From Chitinophagaceae bacterium (GTDB lineage Bacteria; Bacteroidota; Bacteroidia; Chitinophagales; Chitinophagaceae): a DNA stretch of 57,016 nt. The notes under the pieces were generated by a model that worked only from the letters and a program-made list of their open reading frames with translations, ran no database searches and was not told where the DNA came from. Positions within the stretch are counted from its first letter, which is position 1, and the number at the start of each line of letters is the position of its first letter. Both the position numbers and the translations under genes were made by a program. Of the stretch, positions 1-7,276 are shown piece after piece. The DNA is taken from contig JAEUVS010000152.1 of the NCBI GenBank assembly GCA_016786745.1, positions 1 to 57,016 on the forward strand, read 5' to 3'.

Positions 1-910
1 TGTACGACTTATAATTTCCCGTGCAATTTAGCGCCATTGCCGCATTGGCAATAACCACAGCGTTTTGAGCCCACGTGCCTTTTCCCCTCAGTATCGTTAG
101 AAATAGCTTCGCTGCATCGTCTGCGGTGTTGCCGCCCTGGATATCGTTTGCATCGACCAGCCTTTTCCCCAATTGTTCGGGAGTCATAATTTTTTCACCT
201 TTCGCTGTGATTACTTTCGTATCGTTCGTGAGCGAAATTTCGTCATATCCATCAAGACCATGAATAATTGTAAACGACCTGCCGGTTTGCTGCAACAGGT
301 AATTGTAAATTCTTGCCATTTCCAGGTTGTACACGCCTACGAGTTGGAACGAAGGCGATGCAGGGTTCACCATCGGCCCGAGCATGTTGAAAAACGTTCG
401 TACCCCTAAACTTTTTCTGATCGGTCCCACTGTTTTCAGAGCAGGGTGAAATACCGGGGCATGCAGGAAACAAATATTCGCTTCTTCAATTTCCTTCTTT
501 AGTAAGTTGTTGTCCGTTTTGAATTTGTAACCCATCTTCTCCATCACATTCGAGGCGCCGCTGATTGACGTGGCCCCATAATTACCATGCTTCGCTACTT
601 TCTGCCCGGTACCAGCCACAATAAAGCACGCGAGTGTGGAAATATTAAATGTGTTCTTCCCGTCGCCGCCGGTACCGACGATATCCATAACGGAGTGACC
701 ATTCAGGTCTACCTTAAGACAAAGCTCAAGTAATGCATCGCGGAAACCTTCGAGCTCCGCGATGGTTATACTGCGCATAAGGTATACCGTTATGAATGAT
801 GAAATTTCCGCATCGCTGTACATACCTTTCGAAATGTTGAGAAGAACTTCTTTAGCCTCTTCTTTTGGCAGCGTTTTGTGTTCAAACAAATATTGAAGTA
901 CCTTTTTCAT
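1..910 (-). CDS. trpD: Anthranilate phosphoribosyltransferase, partial (C-terminus beyond left edge)
   Basis: TrpD transfers phosphoribosyl from PRPP to anthranilate, the second step of tryptophan synthesis. The reading frame opens with ATG at 908-910 and stays open to base 1, giving about 303 residues; the family is usually 330-345 residues, so only the C-terminal tail is missing. Visible motifs are the PRPP/phosphate-binding loop GTGGDGKNTFNIST (about residues 79-92) and the anthranilate-site KHGN (about 107-110), both highly conserved in TrpD. The start lies 3 bases after the trpG stop, so the gene is the third of an E-G-D operon and is presumably cotranscribed from the attenuated promoter near 3.1 kb. 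Confidence 0.95.
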   Translation of the reverse strand, partial: MKKVLQYLFEHKTLPKEEAKEVLLNISKGMYSDAEISSFITVYLMRSITIAELEGFRDALLELCLKVDLNGHSVMDIVGTGGDGKNTFNISTLACFIVAGTGQKVAKHGNYGATSISGASNVMEKMGYKFKTDNNLLKKEIEEANICFLHAPVFHPALKTVGPIRKSLGVRTFFNMLGPMVNPASPSFQLVGVYNLEMARIYNYLLQQTGRSFTIIHGLDGYDEISLTNDTKVITAKGEKIMTPEQLGKRLVDANDIQGGNTADDAAKLFLTILRGKGTWAQNAVVIANAAMALNCTGNYKSY

Positions 911-913
911 TTT

Positions 914-1483
914 TTATTGCTTCAGCCAGTTTTTAAGGATCGCTTCGCCCTGCGGTGTCAAGACACTTTCAGGATGAAATTGAACCCCCTGTATGTCGAA
1001 TTTTTTATGTTGCAGCGCCATGATGTAACCGTTCTCATCTTCAGCTGTAACCTCCAGCTCATCTGGAAAATTTTTATTTGATATGATCCAACTGTGGTAG
1101 CGACCCACTTCAAATTCCTGCGGAAGTCCTTCAAATAATTCACTTGAACCGTTTATTACGCGGCACGATGTAGATATTCCGTGATACACCCTGCTAAGGT
1201 TGATTAATTCTCCCCCGAATGCTTCGCCGATGGCCTGGTGGCCCAGGCAAACGCCTAAAATAGATTTCGATGATGCGTATTCTTTTATCAACGGTAGGAG
1301 TAAGCCTGCTTCGGAGGGTATGCCGGGACCGGGTGACAAGATGATCTTATCGTATTCTTTTATTTTTTCAAGAGGTACCTGGTCGTTTCTTACAACGTCC
1401 ACTTTCAGTGGAAGGATTTTTTCCACGAGGTGAACGAGGTTGTAGGTGAATGAGTCGTAGTTATCGAAAACGAGAATTTTCAT
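914..1483 (-). CDS. trpG: Anthranilate synthase glutamine amidotransferase subunit
   Basis: This 189-residue class-I glutamine amidotransferase supplies ammonia to TrpE for anthranilate synthesis. The triad is visible: the nucleophile Cys79 in GVCLGHQ, and His170/Glu172 in FHPES. The oxyanion-type loop SPGPGIP is near residue 50. I chose ATG at 1481-1483 (MKILVFDNYDSFTYN), where family homology begins; a longer frame reaches 1522 but its extra 13 residues look like untranslated sequence and include a short GC-rich hairpin. It could also serve PabB, as TrpG does in many bacteria, but its position between trpE and trpD supports the Trp role. It lies 40 bases after trpE and 3 bases before trpD. 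Confidence 0.95.
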   Translation of the reverse strand: MKILVFDNYDSFTYNLVHLVEKILPLKVDVVRNDQVPLEKIKEYDKIILSPGPGIPSEAGLLLPLIKEYASSKSILGVCLGHQAIGEAFGGELINLSRVYHGISTSCRVINGSSELFEGLPQEFEVGRYHSWIISNKNFPDELEVTAEDENGYIMALQHKKFDIQGVQFHPESVLTPQGEAILKNWLKQ

Positions 1484-1510
1484 TTTTATTTTTGTTCTTT
1501 CAAAAAAACC

Positions 1511-1521
1511 TGCCGCAGGCA
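1511..1521. repeat. Mini-hairpin TGCC-TGC-GGCA in the trpE-trpG gap
   Basis: An 11-base palindrome with a three-base loop sits between the trpE stop and the trpG start. On the minus strand it is followed by a run of seven T after two G, so it might act as a weak intra-operon terminator or mRNA stability element. It has the same form (CC-TNN-GG core) as the four mini-hairpins near 4.75 kb. Confidence 0.45.
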
Positions 1522-1523
1522 AC

Positions 1524-2942
1524 CTAAAAAATACTTTTCGCGGCGCCGATCGCGGTTTTCAGCGCATTCAACTTATTATTTACTTCCTGTAACTCACTTT
1601 CAGGGTTGGAAGCAGCCACGATACCCGCGCCAGCCTGGTAATTAAGATGATTATTTCTGCTCAGTAACGTTCTTATCATGATCGCATGATTACAACTTCC
1701 ATCAAAGCCCATAAAACCAATTCCTCCCCCATAATAACTTCTTTGCGTCGGTTCAAATTCATCAATCAATTGCATCGCTTTAAACTTTGGCGCGCCGCTA
1801 AGCGTACCCGCGGGAAACGTGCGTGCGAGCAGGTCAAAAGGATTACTGCCTTCACGAACTTTTCCTGTCACTTCGCTCACAAGGTGTATCACGTGAGAGT
1901 AATATTGAATCTGCCTGTATTGCTTCACTTTAACATCATCGCACAGGCGGCTGAGATCGTTGCGGGCCAGGTCAACAAGCATCACATGCTCCGCGTTCTC
2001 TTTGGCATCTTTCAGCAATTCATCAGCTTTCTGCTGGTCGATAACATCATCCCCTGTTCTTTTGAACGTGCCGGCTATCGGGTGCACAACGGCGATTCCG
2101 TTGCTGATAATTAACTGCGCCTCCGGAGAAGAACCCATCAACCTGTAATCGCCATAGTCAAAATAAAAAAGATAGGGCGATGGATTGATGGAGCGCAATG
2201 CACGGTAAACATTAAATTCATCGCCGGTAAAACTCTGACTAAAGCTCCTGCTGAGAACGATCTGAAAAACATCGCCACGGAAACAACTTTGAATACCCTT
2301 TCTTACCATTTCGCGATAATCTTCATCTTCCATGTTCGACGTCTCGCTTCCATTTGCATTAAAGGGATAGGTGGGTACGTCCCTGCTCCTGATAAGCGAT
2401 TCCACAACAGCGATTTCACTTTGCAAGCCGGCTAATGTGTTTTCGCACAGGAACAATTCGTCTTTAAAATGATTGATCGCGATAACATATTGATACAAAC
2501 GATAGCGTGCGAGAGGAATCGGCTTTTCAGAACCATTGCGACCACTCAGTTTCACCGTATCAAAAAATTGTACTGCATCATATGTTGTGTAACCATACAA
2601 TCCCTGCGCGAATCTTTCTTCCTTTGTTTTTCCTTTCACCACATCATATTGCTGCATGTATTGCCACAACTGGTCGGGCACCGCTGATGCGTTTTTTAAC
2701 GTCGACTTTTCCACCGGCATGCCGGGAAATTTCGTTTCGATGCTGGTGAGATTGGTGATTTCGATACCGCCGATCGCGTTGATGCAGATAAACGAATAGC
2801 TGTTGTCGGCCGCGTGGTTGTCGGTACTTTCCAGCAGGACCGTGTCCCTGAAACGGTCACGTACCCTGAGGTAGATCCCTACCGGCGTGAAGACGTCGGC
2901 GAGCATTTTTTTGCACTTCGTTTCTAGTTTTATCTTCTTCAT
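1524..2942 (-). CDS. trpE: Anthranilate synthase component I
   Basis: TrpE (472 residues, normal length) converts chorismate and ammonia to anthranilate. The N-terminal regulatory part carries LLES at residues 36-39, the element that binds feedback-inhibiting tryptophan in TrpE but not in PabB. The C-terminal chorismate-binding domain shows GSSPEAQ, HPIAGTFKRTG, AGTLSGAPKFKAM and YYGGGIGFMGFDG. It is the first structural gene after the leader peptide and terminator at 2951-3066, so both feedback inhibition and transcription attenuation are predicted. It ends 40 bases before trpG. Confidence 0.96.
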   Translation of the reverse strand: MKKIKLETKCKKMLADVFTPVGIYLRVRDRFRDTVLLESTDNHAADNSYSFICINAIGGIEITNLTSIETKFPGMPVEKSTLKNASAVPDQLWQYMQQYDVVKGKTKEERFAQGLYGYTTYDAVQFFDTVKLSGRNGSEKPIPLARYRLYQYVIAINHFKDELFLCENTLAGLQSEIAVVESLIRSRDVPTYPFNANGSETSNMEDEDYREMVRKGIQSCFRGDVFQIVLSRSFSQSFTGDEFNVYRALRSINPSPYLFYFDYGDYRLMGSSPEAQLIISNGIAVVHPIAGTFKRTGDDVIDQQKADELLKDAKENAEHVMLVDLARNDLSRLCDDVKVKQYRQIQYYSHVIHLVSEVTGKVREGSNPFDLLARTFPAGTLSGAPKFKAMQLIDEFEPTQRSYYGGGIGFMGFDGSCNHAIMIRTLLSRNNHLNYQAGAGIVAASNPESELQEVNNKLNALKTAIGAAKSIF

Positions 2943-2950
2943 TTTAATTC

Positions 2951-2978
2951 AAATAAAAAGCCCCGGTTGTACCGGGGC
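2951..2978 (-). terminator. trp attenuator: intrinsic terminator upstream of trpE
   Basis: On the minus strand an 8-bp stem (2971-2978 with 2960-2967, GCCCCGGT/ACCGGGGC, three-base loop) is followed directly by TTTTTATTT and lies 9 bases before the trpE ATG. A terminator in front of a biosynthetic operon fits an attenuator. The 5' arm (2971-2978) can alternatively pair with 3016-3023 inside the leader ORF (six Watson-Crick pairs plus a G-T wobble and an A-T), which would form the antiterminator. Confidence 0.85.
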
Positions 2979-3009
2979 CACTGAATATATTACACCTTTA
3001 GTAATAGCA

Positions 3010-3066
3010 TTACCTGCCCCGATTGGAGAAAGTATGCCACCACCACAGTTGAGTTATAAATTTCAT
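3010..3066 (-). CDS. trpL: trp leader peptide (attenuation sensor)
   Basis: This 18-residue ORF reads MKFITQLWWWHTFSNRGR and contains three consecutive TGG codons (3037-3045). It lies between a good promoter and the terminator in front of trpE. By established attenuation logic a ribosome stalled on the Trp codons leaves 3016-3023 free to pair with the terminator's 5' arm, whereas a ribosome at the TAA (3010-3012) covers it and lets the terminator form. I see no protector hairpin involving the Trp codons, so the switch appears to have only three elements. There is no room for a Shine-Dalgarno sequence if transcription starts where the promoter predicts. Confidence 0.87.
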   Translation of the reverse strand: MKFITQLWWWHTFSNRGR

Positions 3067-3071
3067 GAGTG

Positions 3072-3103
3072 CAAATATGGGATTAATTTGTTATTATTCC
3101 AAA
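3072..3103 (-). promoter_or_regulatory. Predicted trp operon promoter
   Basis: On the minus strand TTTG (3100-3103), a 20-base spacer, and CATATTTG (3072-3079) match the Bacteroidota -33/-7 pattern TTTG-N19-21-TAnnTTTG with one mismatch. Transcription would start only a few bases downstream, at or just before the leader ATG at 3066. Confidence 0.65.
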
Positions 3104-3146
3104 AATAGATTTCTGCTTCGCAAATTATAGGAACCGACCCATCTTT

Positions 3147-4286
3147 TTACAAAACCCCTTTTGTGCTAGGCAGATAATTGCTCAACGGATCCCGGGTTAC
3201 GGCCATCCGGATTGCCTTGGCAAAGGCCTTGAAAATGGCCTCAATTTTATGGTGCTCATTTGAACCCCTGCATTCTATATTGAGGTTGCATTTAGCCGCA
3301 TCGCTGAACGATTTGAAAAAATGAAAAAACATTTCAGTAGGCATTTCGCCGATGCGTTCGCGGTTAAACTCCGCGTTCCATACTAACCAGCTCCTGCCAC
3401 CAAAATCTATCAGCACTTTAGCTTCAGCATCATCCATCGGTAACGCAAACCCGTATCGCGCCATGCCCCGTTTATCGGCCAGCGCAATTGCAAACGCTTC
3501 ACCAAGCGCTATTGCAGTATCCTCGATCGTATGGTGTTCATCGATATGCAGATCACCATTTACTCTTATGGTAAGATCCATTTTGCCATGACGCGCAACC
3601 TGGTCGAGCATATGATCGAAGAACCCCAGCCCGGTTATAATTTTCGATTTGCCTGTGCCATCAATATTCAGGTCAATCCGTATTTGTGTTTCATTGGTAT
3701 TTCGCTCGTGCCCAACGTGGCGCAGACCTGATTTAAGAAACTGGTATATATCCTTCCACTCTGTTGTTTCGATGGCAACAACACTATTTAGCTGACTCAC
3801 TTTATCCGCAATCTCGGCCGCGCCCAGCTGCGGATCGTTGTTTAGCCATATTGCTTTACAACCGAGGTTTTTTGCGAGCTGAACATCGGTAATTCTGTCT
3901 CCTATGACAAACGAATTTGAAATATCGTAGTGCCCATTGTTCATGTAGCGCTCCACCATACCGAGATTAGGCTTGCGGGTGTATGCGTTGTCTTTTGCGA
4001 ATGTCCTGTCGATCAAAACTTCGCTGAATTTAATGCCTTCGCCTTCCAGCGACCGCATCACCAGGTCATGCACGGGCCAGAAAGTATTTTCGGGATAGGA
4101 TGACGTTCCAAGTCCATCCTGGTTTGTGATCATCACCAGTTCGTAGTCAAACTCGCGTGCGATTCTTCCCATGTATTCAAACATCTGCGGGTAGAATTCG
4201 AGCTTCGCGAACGAATCGACCTGGTATGTCGGCGGAGCTTCTTTTATCAATGTGCCGTCGCGGTCTATAAAGAGGATGCGTTTCAT
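3147..4286 (-). CDS. hisB: Bifunctional histidinol-phosphatase / imidazoleglycerol-phosphate dehydratase
   Basis: The 379-residue protein fuses a HAD phosphatase (residues 1 to about 185, DRDGT with Asp8 and Asp10 as nucleophile and acid/base) to IGP dehydratase (about 190-379, with the metal-binding HHTIED and [15 protein letters not shown] segments). It performs steps 6 and 8 of histidine synthesis, like enterobacterial HisB. Its ATG overlaps the cytochrome c stop as ATGA (4283-4286), so its translation is probably coupled to that gene rather than to another his gene. It is the last gene before the trp promoter; hisH, hisA, hisF and hisI do not follow. Confidence 0.95.
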   Translation of the reverse strand: MKRILFIDRDGTLIKEAPPTYQVDSFAKLEFYPQMFEYMGRIAREFDYELVMITNQDGLGTSSYPENTFWPVHDLVMRSLEGEGIKFSEVLIDRTFAKDNAYTRKPNLGMVERYMNNGHYDISNSFVIGDRITDVQLAKNLGCKAIWLNNDPQLGAAEIADKVSQLNSVVAIETTEWKDIYQFLKSGLRHVGHERNTNETQIRIDLNIDGTGKSKIITGLGFFDHMLDQVARHGKMDLTIRVNGDLHIDEHHTIEDTAIALGEAFAIALADKRGMARYGFALPMDDAEAKVLIDFGGRSWLVWNAEFNRERIGEMPTEMFFHFFKSFSDAAKCNLNIECRGSNEHHKIEAIFKAFAKAIRMAVTRDPLSNYLPSTKGVL

Positions 4287-4699
4287 TTATCGCGCAGCTT
4301 TTTTACTTCCGCTTCCGTTACCTGGCTCGCCTTGTTACCAAAACTGTTTCTTACGTATGTGAGTACGTCTGCGATCTCCTGGTCGCTGAGGTGAGCGAAT
4401 GCGGGCATCACATTGCTGTATGTTTCGTCGTTCACTTCAATTTCCTGGTCGAGACCTTTTAAAACGATGTTGATGAGTACTTTTTTATCGCCCAGAACCC
4501 ATTTTGTTTTTTTGAGTGGAGGGTTCATGCCCGGTACGCCCGATCCATTTACCTGGTGGCAGGCAAGACACGTGTTGTCGTACACTTTTTTACCTCGTTC
4601 AATCGATAATTTCAATGCGTCCTGCGCAGGGTTATTTTTTGCGGAAGAAAAAACAACAGCTATAAATAAGATTGTTACTGTTAAAATACTGCTCTTCAT
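4283..4699 (-). CDS. Small exported c-type cytochrome
   Basis: The 138-residue protein has a signal peptide (hydrophobic residues 5-19) and a single haem motif CLACH (Cys44, Cys47, His48). YSNVMPAF near residue 105 supplies the probable axial Met, followed by the usual [13 protein letters not shown] helix. This is a class-I monohaem cytochrome c of the periplasm. It sits 116 bases after the sorbosone-dehydrogenase-like gene and is the likely electron acceptor or relay for it. It also overlaps hisB by four bases, placing a respiratory protein inside the his operon. Function is from family and context only. Confidence 0.9.
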   Translation of the reverse strand: MKSSILTVTILFIAVVFSSAKNNPAQDALKLSIERGKKVYDNTCLACHQVNGSGVPGMNPPLKKTKWVLGDKKVLINIVLKGLDQEIEVNDETYSNVMPAFAHLSDQEIADVLTYVRNSFGNKASQVTEAEVKKLRDK

Positions 4700-4734
4700 A
4701 TACGTTTAAAATATTTTCTGCTCCGCAAGTTTAA

Positions 4735-4813
4735 CGCCTGCGGCGGGCGAGCCTCCGGTTTTTTATGCTTCTGCCGGGGAAGCCTTTGGCTGATTCATGT
4801 TTCGCCTATGGCG
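4735..4813. repeat. Cluster of four CC-TNN-GG mini-hairpins
   Basis: The gap between the cytochrome and sorbosone-dehydrogenase genes holds four tiny palindromes with three-base loops: CGCC-TGC-GGCG (4735-4745), AGCC-TCC-GGTT (4750-4760, with a wobble), AGCC-TTT-GGCT (4781-4791) and CGCC-TAT-GGCG (4803-4813). All share a T-initial triplet loop closed by CC/GG. They look like a dispersed intergenic repeat type; no coding content is seen here. Confidence 0.5.
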
Positions 4814-4815
4814 GG

Positions 4816-6090
4816 CTACTTATTATACGTCACTTTCCAAATGGTTCCTGTCACCGAATCAGAAATATACAAGGAACCATCAGCAGCCTGCGCCAACCCG
4901 CATGGACGCGTCTTCGCCTCATCAGGTGAATCAATATCCGCACCACCAATAAACCCATCTGCAAAAACTTCATACTTCCCATTCAATGCTCCACCCTGCA
5001 GAGGCACAAACACAACGTTGTAACCCTTTTGTTTCAGCGGCGCGCGGTTCCATGAACCATGGAAAGCGACAAACGCTCCATTCCTGTATTTTTCGGGAAA
5101 CTGGCTGCCGGTATAAAAAATCAAATCGTTTGGCGCCCAATGCCCGGGAAAGGCCGCAACAGGAGTATCCACACCTTCGCATCTTCCCTGCTTCATTTTA
5201 TCGCCACCATATTCCGGTGCAAGAATTTTTTTATTCTGCATCTGGTCATAATAGCAATATGGCCAGCCAAAATCAGAACCTTTCTTCACGCGCATCATTT
5301 CTTCGGCAGGCAATTCAGCTCCCTGTTCTTCATTATAAAGTTCAGGGAACATCTGGAACAGGCCATCGCGACCATGCTGGGTAGCGTAGAGGTCATTCAC
5401 CTCATCATTCCATTCTATACCCATCGCATTACGGATACCGGTAGCGTAACGCGCTCCGTCTTTATAAGTCTGGTTCAGCTTGTCGGCCTTAAATTGCCAG
5501 ATGCCGCCGGCGCTGTCGAGTAATGAACACGGATCCATCCCTTTCGATCCTTTTTCACGATCCTTTGTCTGGCACGAATTAGAGGGAGCGCCGATTGTAA
5601 CATAAATGTTACCTGCATTGTCGAGCGCGATCGGTTTTGCTTCGTGTTGCCTTCTTCCAATCAGGCCGGTAATAATTTTTTCGGCCTTCTGATTCGGTTC
5701 CACTTCACCTTTCGCATTCATTTTATACCTGAACACTTCCTGGTCATTCGACGCATATACATAACCGTTTTTAATGGCTATGCCTGTTCCGGCAAAGTCG
5801 CCGAAAGAGTTAACCACTTTTGCTTTTCCACCCGATTCCCTTAACACTAAAATTCCTTTCCCGTTTTTCAACTTCTCCAGCTTCACATACAGGTCACCGT
5901 TAGGAGCAACCGCGATATGCCTGTTCTTACCAAGATCCTGCGCTATCGGCGTGGCAGTAAAGCCTGCGGGAAGTTTGAGCGTAACATCGGCCCTCGGATG
6001 CTTAGGTTTAACGGGACCATTTGCAAAAGCCGTAGCGAATATCAACGAAATAACCGCCAGGAACATCATTTTTAGAGCAACTGATTTCAT
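4816..6090 (-). CDS. L-sorbosone / aldose dehydrogenase-like beta-propeller protein
   Basis: I chose ATG at 6088-6090, giving 424 residues beginning with a signal peptide (MKSVALKMMFLAVISLIFATAFANG). The frame extends upstream to 6279, but that part overlaps hisC and has no export signal. The mature protein resembles the soluble glucose/sorbosone dehydrogenase family: repeated blade-like segments such as NGDLYVKL, GNIYVTIGAP, NDLYATQHGRDGL and the C-terminal DGSLYISDSVTGTIWKV. Relatives oxidise sugars or aldehydes in the periplasm, often with PQQ and passing electrons to cytochrome c; cofactor and substrate cannot be read from the sequence. The next gene is a cytochrome c, which supports a redox pair. 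Both are embedded in the his operon. Confidence 0.8.
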   Translation of the reverse strand: MKSVALKMMFLAVISLIFATAFANGPVKPKHPRADVTLKLPAGFTATPIAQDLGKNRHIAVAPNGDLYVKLEKLKNGKGILVLRESGGKAKVVNSFGDFAGTGIAIKNGYVYASNDQEVFRYKMNAKGEVEPNQKAEKIITGLIGRRQHEAKPIALDNAGNIYVTIGAPSNSCQTKDREKGSKGMDPCSLLDSAGGIWQFKADKLNQTYKDGARYATGIRNAMGIEWNDEVNDLYATQHGRDGLFQMFPELYNEEQGAELPAEEMMRVKKGSDFGWPYCYYDQMQNKKILAPEYGGDKMKQGRCEGVDTPVAAFPGHWAPNDLIFYTGSQFPEKYRNGAFVAFHGSWNRAPLKQKGYNVVFVPLQGGALNGKYEVFADGFIGGADIDSPDEAKTRPCGLAQAADGSLYISDSVTGTIWKVTYNK

Positions 6091-6202
6091 CCGTATATTT
6101 TTTGTCTTTTTTAATGGTCGGATGTAACTCCGCATATATTCCCCTGTGTGAGAAAAGTCTATAATACTCCGTTTCATGATTATTTGATTTACTGAGACAG
6201 AA

Positions 6203-6214
6203 GGTAAATTTACC
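6203..6214. promoter_or_regulatory. Perfect 12-base palindrome just after hisC
   Basis: GGTAAATTTACC is a perfect palindrome four bases past the hisC stop, in the 127-base gap leading to the sorbosone-dehydrogenase-like gene. It could be an operator for a promoter inside the his operon; AT-rich palindromes of this size also occur by chance. Confidence 0.25.
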
Positions 6215-6217
6215 ACT

Positions 6218-7273
6218 TTATTGAGCCTGAAATTCACTAAGCGCCTCAAGCAGGATTTTATTTTCATCCGGGGTACCAACTGTTATCCTCAGGCAGCCTT
6301 CACAAAGTTGAACCCGGCTGCGGTCGCGCACAACAATGCCTTTTCCAAGCAGGTAACTGTAAATTTCGCGTGGCGTGGTAACGCGCACAAGTAAAAAGTT
6401 TCCATCCGACGGATAAACATGTTCAACAACACCCAGCTTTGGCAATTCTTCCTCGAGCACCGACCTTTCTCTTACAATTTCCCTGATCATCTCATTAACC
6501 TCACCCACCCTGTCGAGAGCCTGCAGCGCAAGTTCCTGTGAAGCCTGGTTGATGTTGTAAGGCGGCTTAATGCGATTCATAATATTAATAATACCTGTAG
6601 ACGCGAAACACATGCCAACCCTCAATGCTGCCAATCCCCACGCCTTAGAAAGTGTTTGCATCACAACCAGGTTGGGGTACTCGGCAATTTCGCGCGAAAA
6701 CGATCTGAAGCGCGAAAAGTTGATATATGCTTCATCTATTACTACAATTCCGTGATAGTTATTGAGCAGCACCTCGATATCTATCCTGTCGAGGGAATTA
6801 CCGGAAGGGTTGTTGGGAGAACATAAAAAAATCAATTTCGTATTGTCGTCGACAGCGTCTGCAATTGCCGGCACATTCAACCCGAAATCAGGAGTAAGCG
6901 GCACTTTCTTCACCTTTACATCGTTGATATTGGCGCTTACTTCGTACATGCCGTAAGTAGGCGGACAAATAATAATATTATCAATCGCCGGTTCGCAAAA
7001 AGCCCTGAACAGGATATCAATACATTCGTCGCTGCCGTTGCCGAGAAACATATTCTCCACCTGTATACCTTTTATTTCGCTCAGTTTTTCCTTCAACTTA
7101 ACCTGCAGGGGATCAGGATAACGGTTATACCATTTGGTAAGTGGAGAACCGAAACTGTTTTCATTTGCGTCGAGGTAAATGCTTGCCTCGCCCTTAAATT
7201 CATCTCTCGCAGATGAATAGGGAACAAGGTTTTTTATATTCGGCCGAACGAGTAAATCGAGGTTAAAACTCAT
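6218..7273 (-). CDS. hisC: Histidinol-phosphate aminotransferase
   Basis: This 351-residue fold-type-I PLP enzyme transaminates imidazole acetol phosphate with glutamate (step 7 of histidine synthesis). It shows YPDP near residue 50, CSPNNPSGNSL and DEAYINFS. The PLP lysine lies in LSKAWGLAALRVG at about residue 208, and R-SR-VQLCEGCLRITVG near the C-terminus binds the phosphate end. Its start is 3 bases after the hisD stop, so the two are cotranscribed. A paralogue for aromatic amino acids is possible, but the his context makes HisC the straightforward call. Confidence 0.95.
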   Translation of the reverse strand: MSFNLDLLVRPNIKNLVPYSSARDEFKGEASIYLDANENSFGSPLTKWYNRYPDPLQVKLKEKLSEIKGIQVENMFLGNGSDECIDILFRAFCEPAIDNIIICPPTYGMYEVSANINDVKVKKVPLTPDFGLNVPAIADAVDDNTKLIFLCSPNNPSGNSLDRIDIEVLLNNYHGIVVIDEAYINFSRFRSFSREIAEYPNLVVMQTLSKAWGLAALRVGMCFASTGIINIMNRIKPPYNINQASQELALQALDRVGEVNEMIREIVRERSVLEEELPKLGVVEHVYPSDGNFLLVRVTTPREIYSYLLGKGIVVRDRSRVQLCEGCLRITVGTPDENKILLEALSEFQAQ

Positions 7274-7276
7274 GAA

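Noticed and set aside
3149..3164. Inverted repeat ACAAAA-CCCC-TTTTGT at the hisB stop as his terminator
   Set aside because: Stem is six pairs of almost only A-T and lacks a T run on the minus strand.
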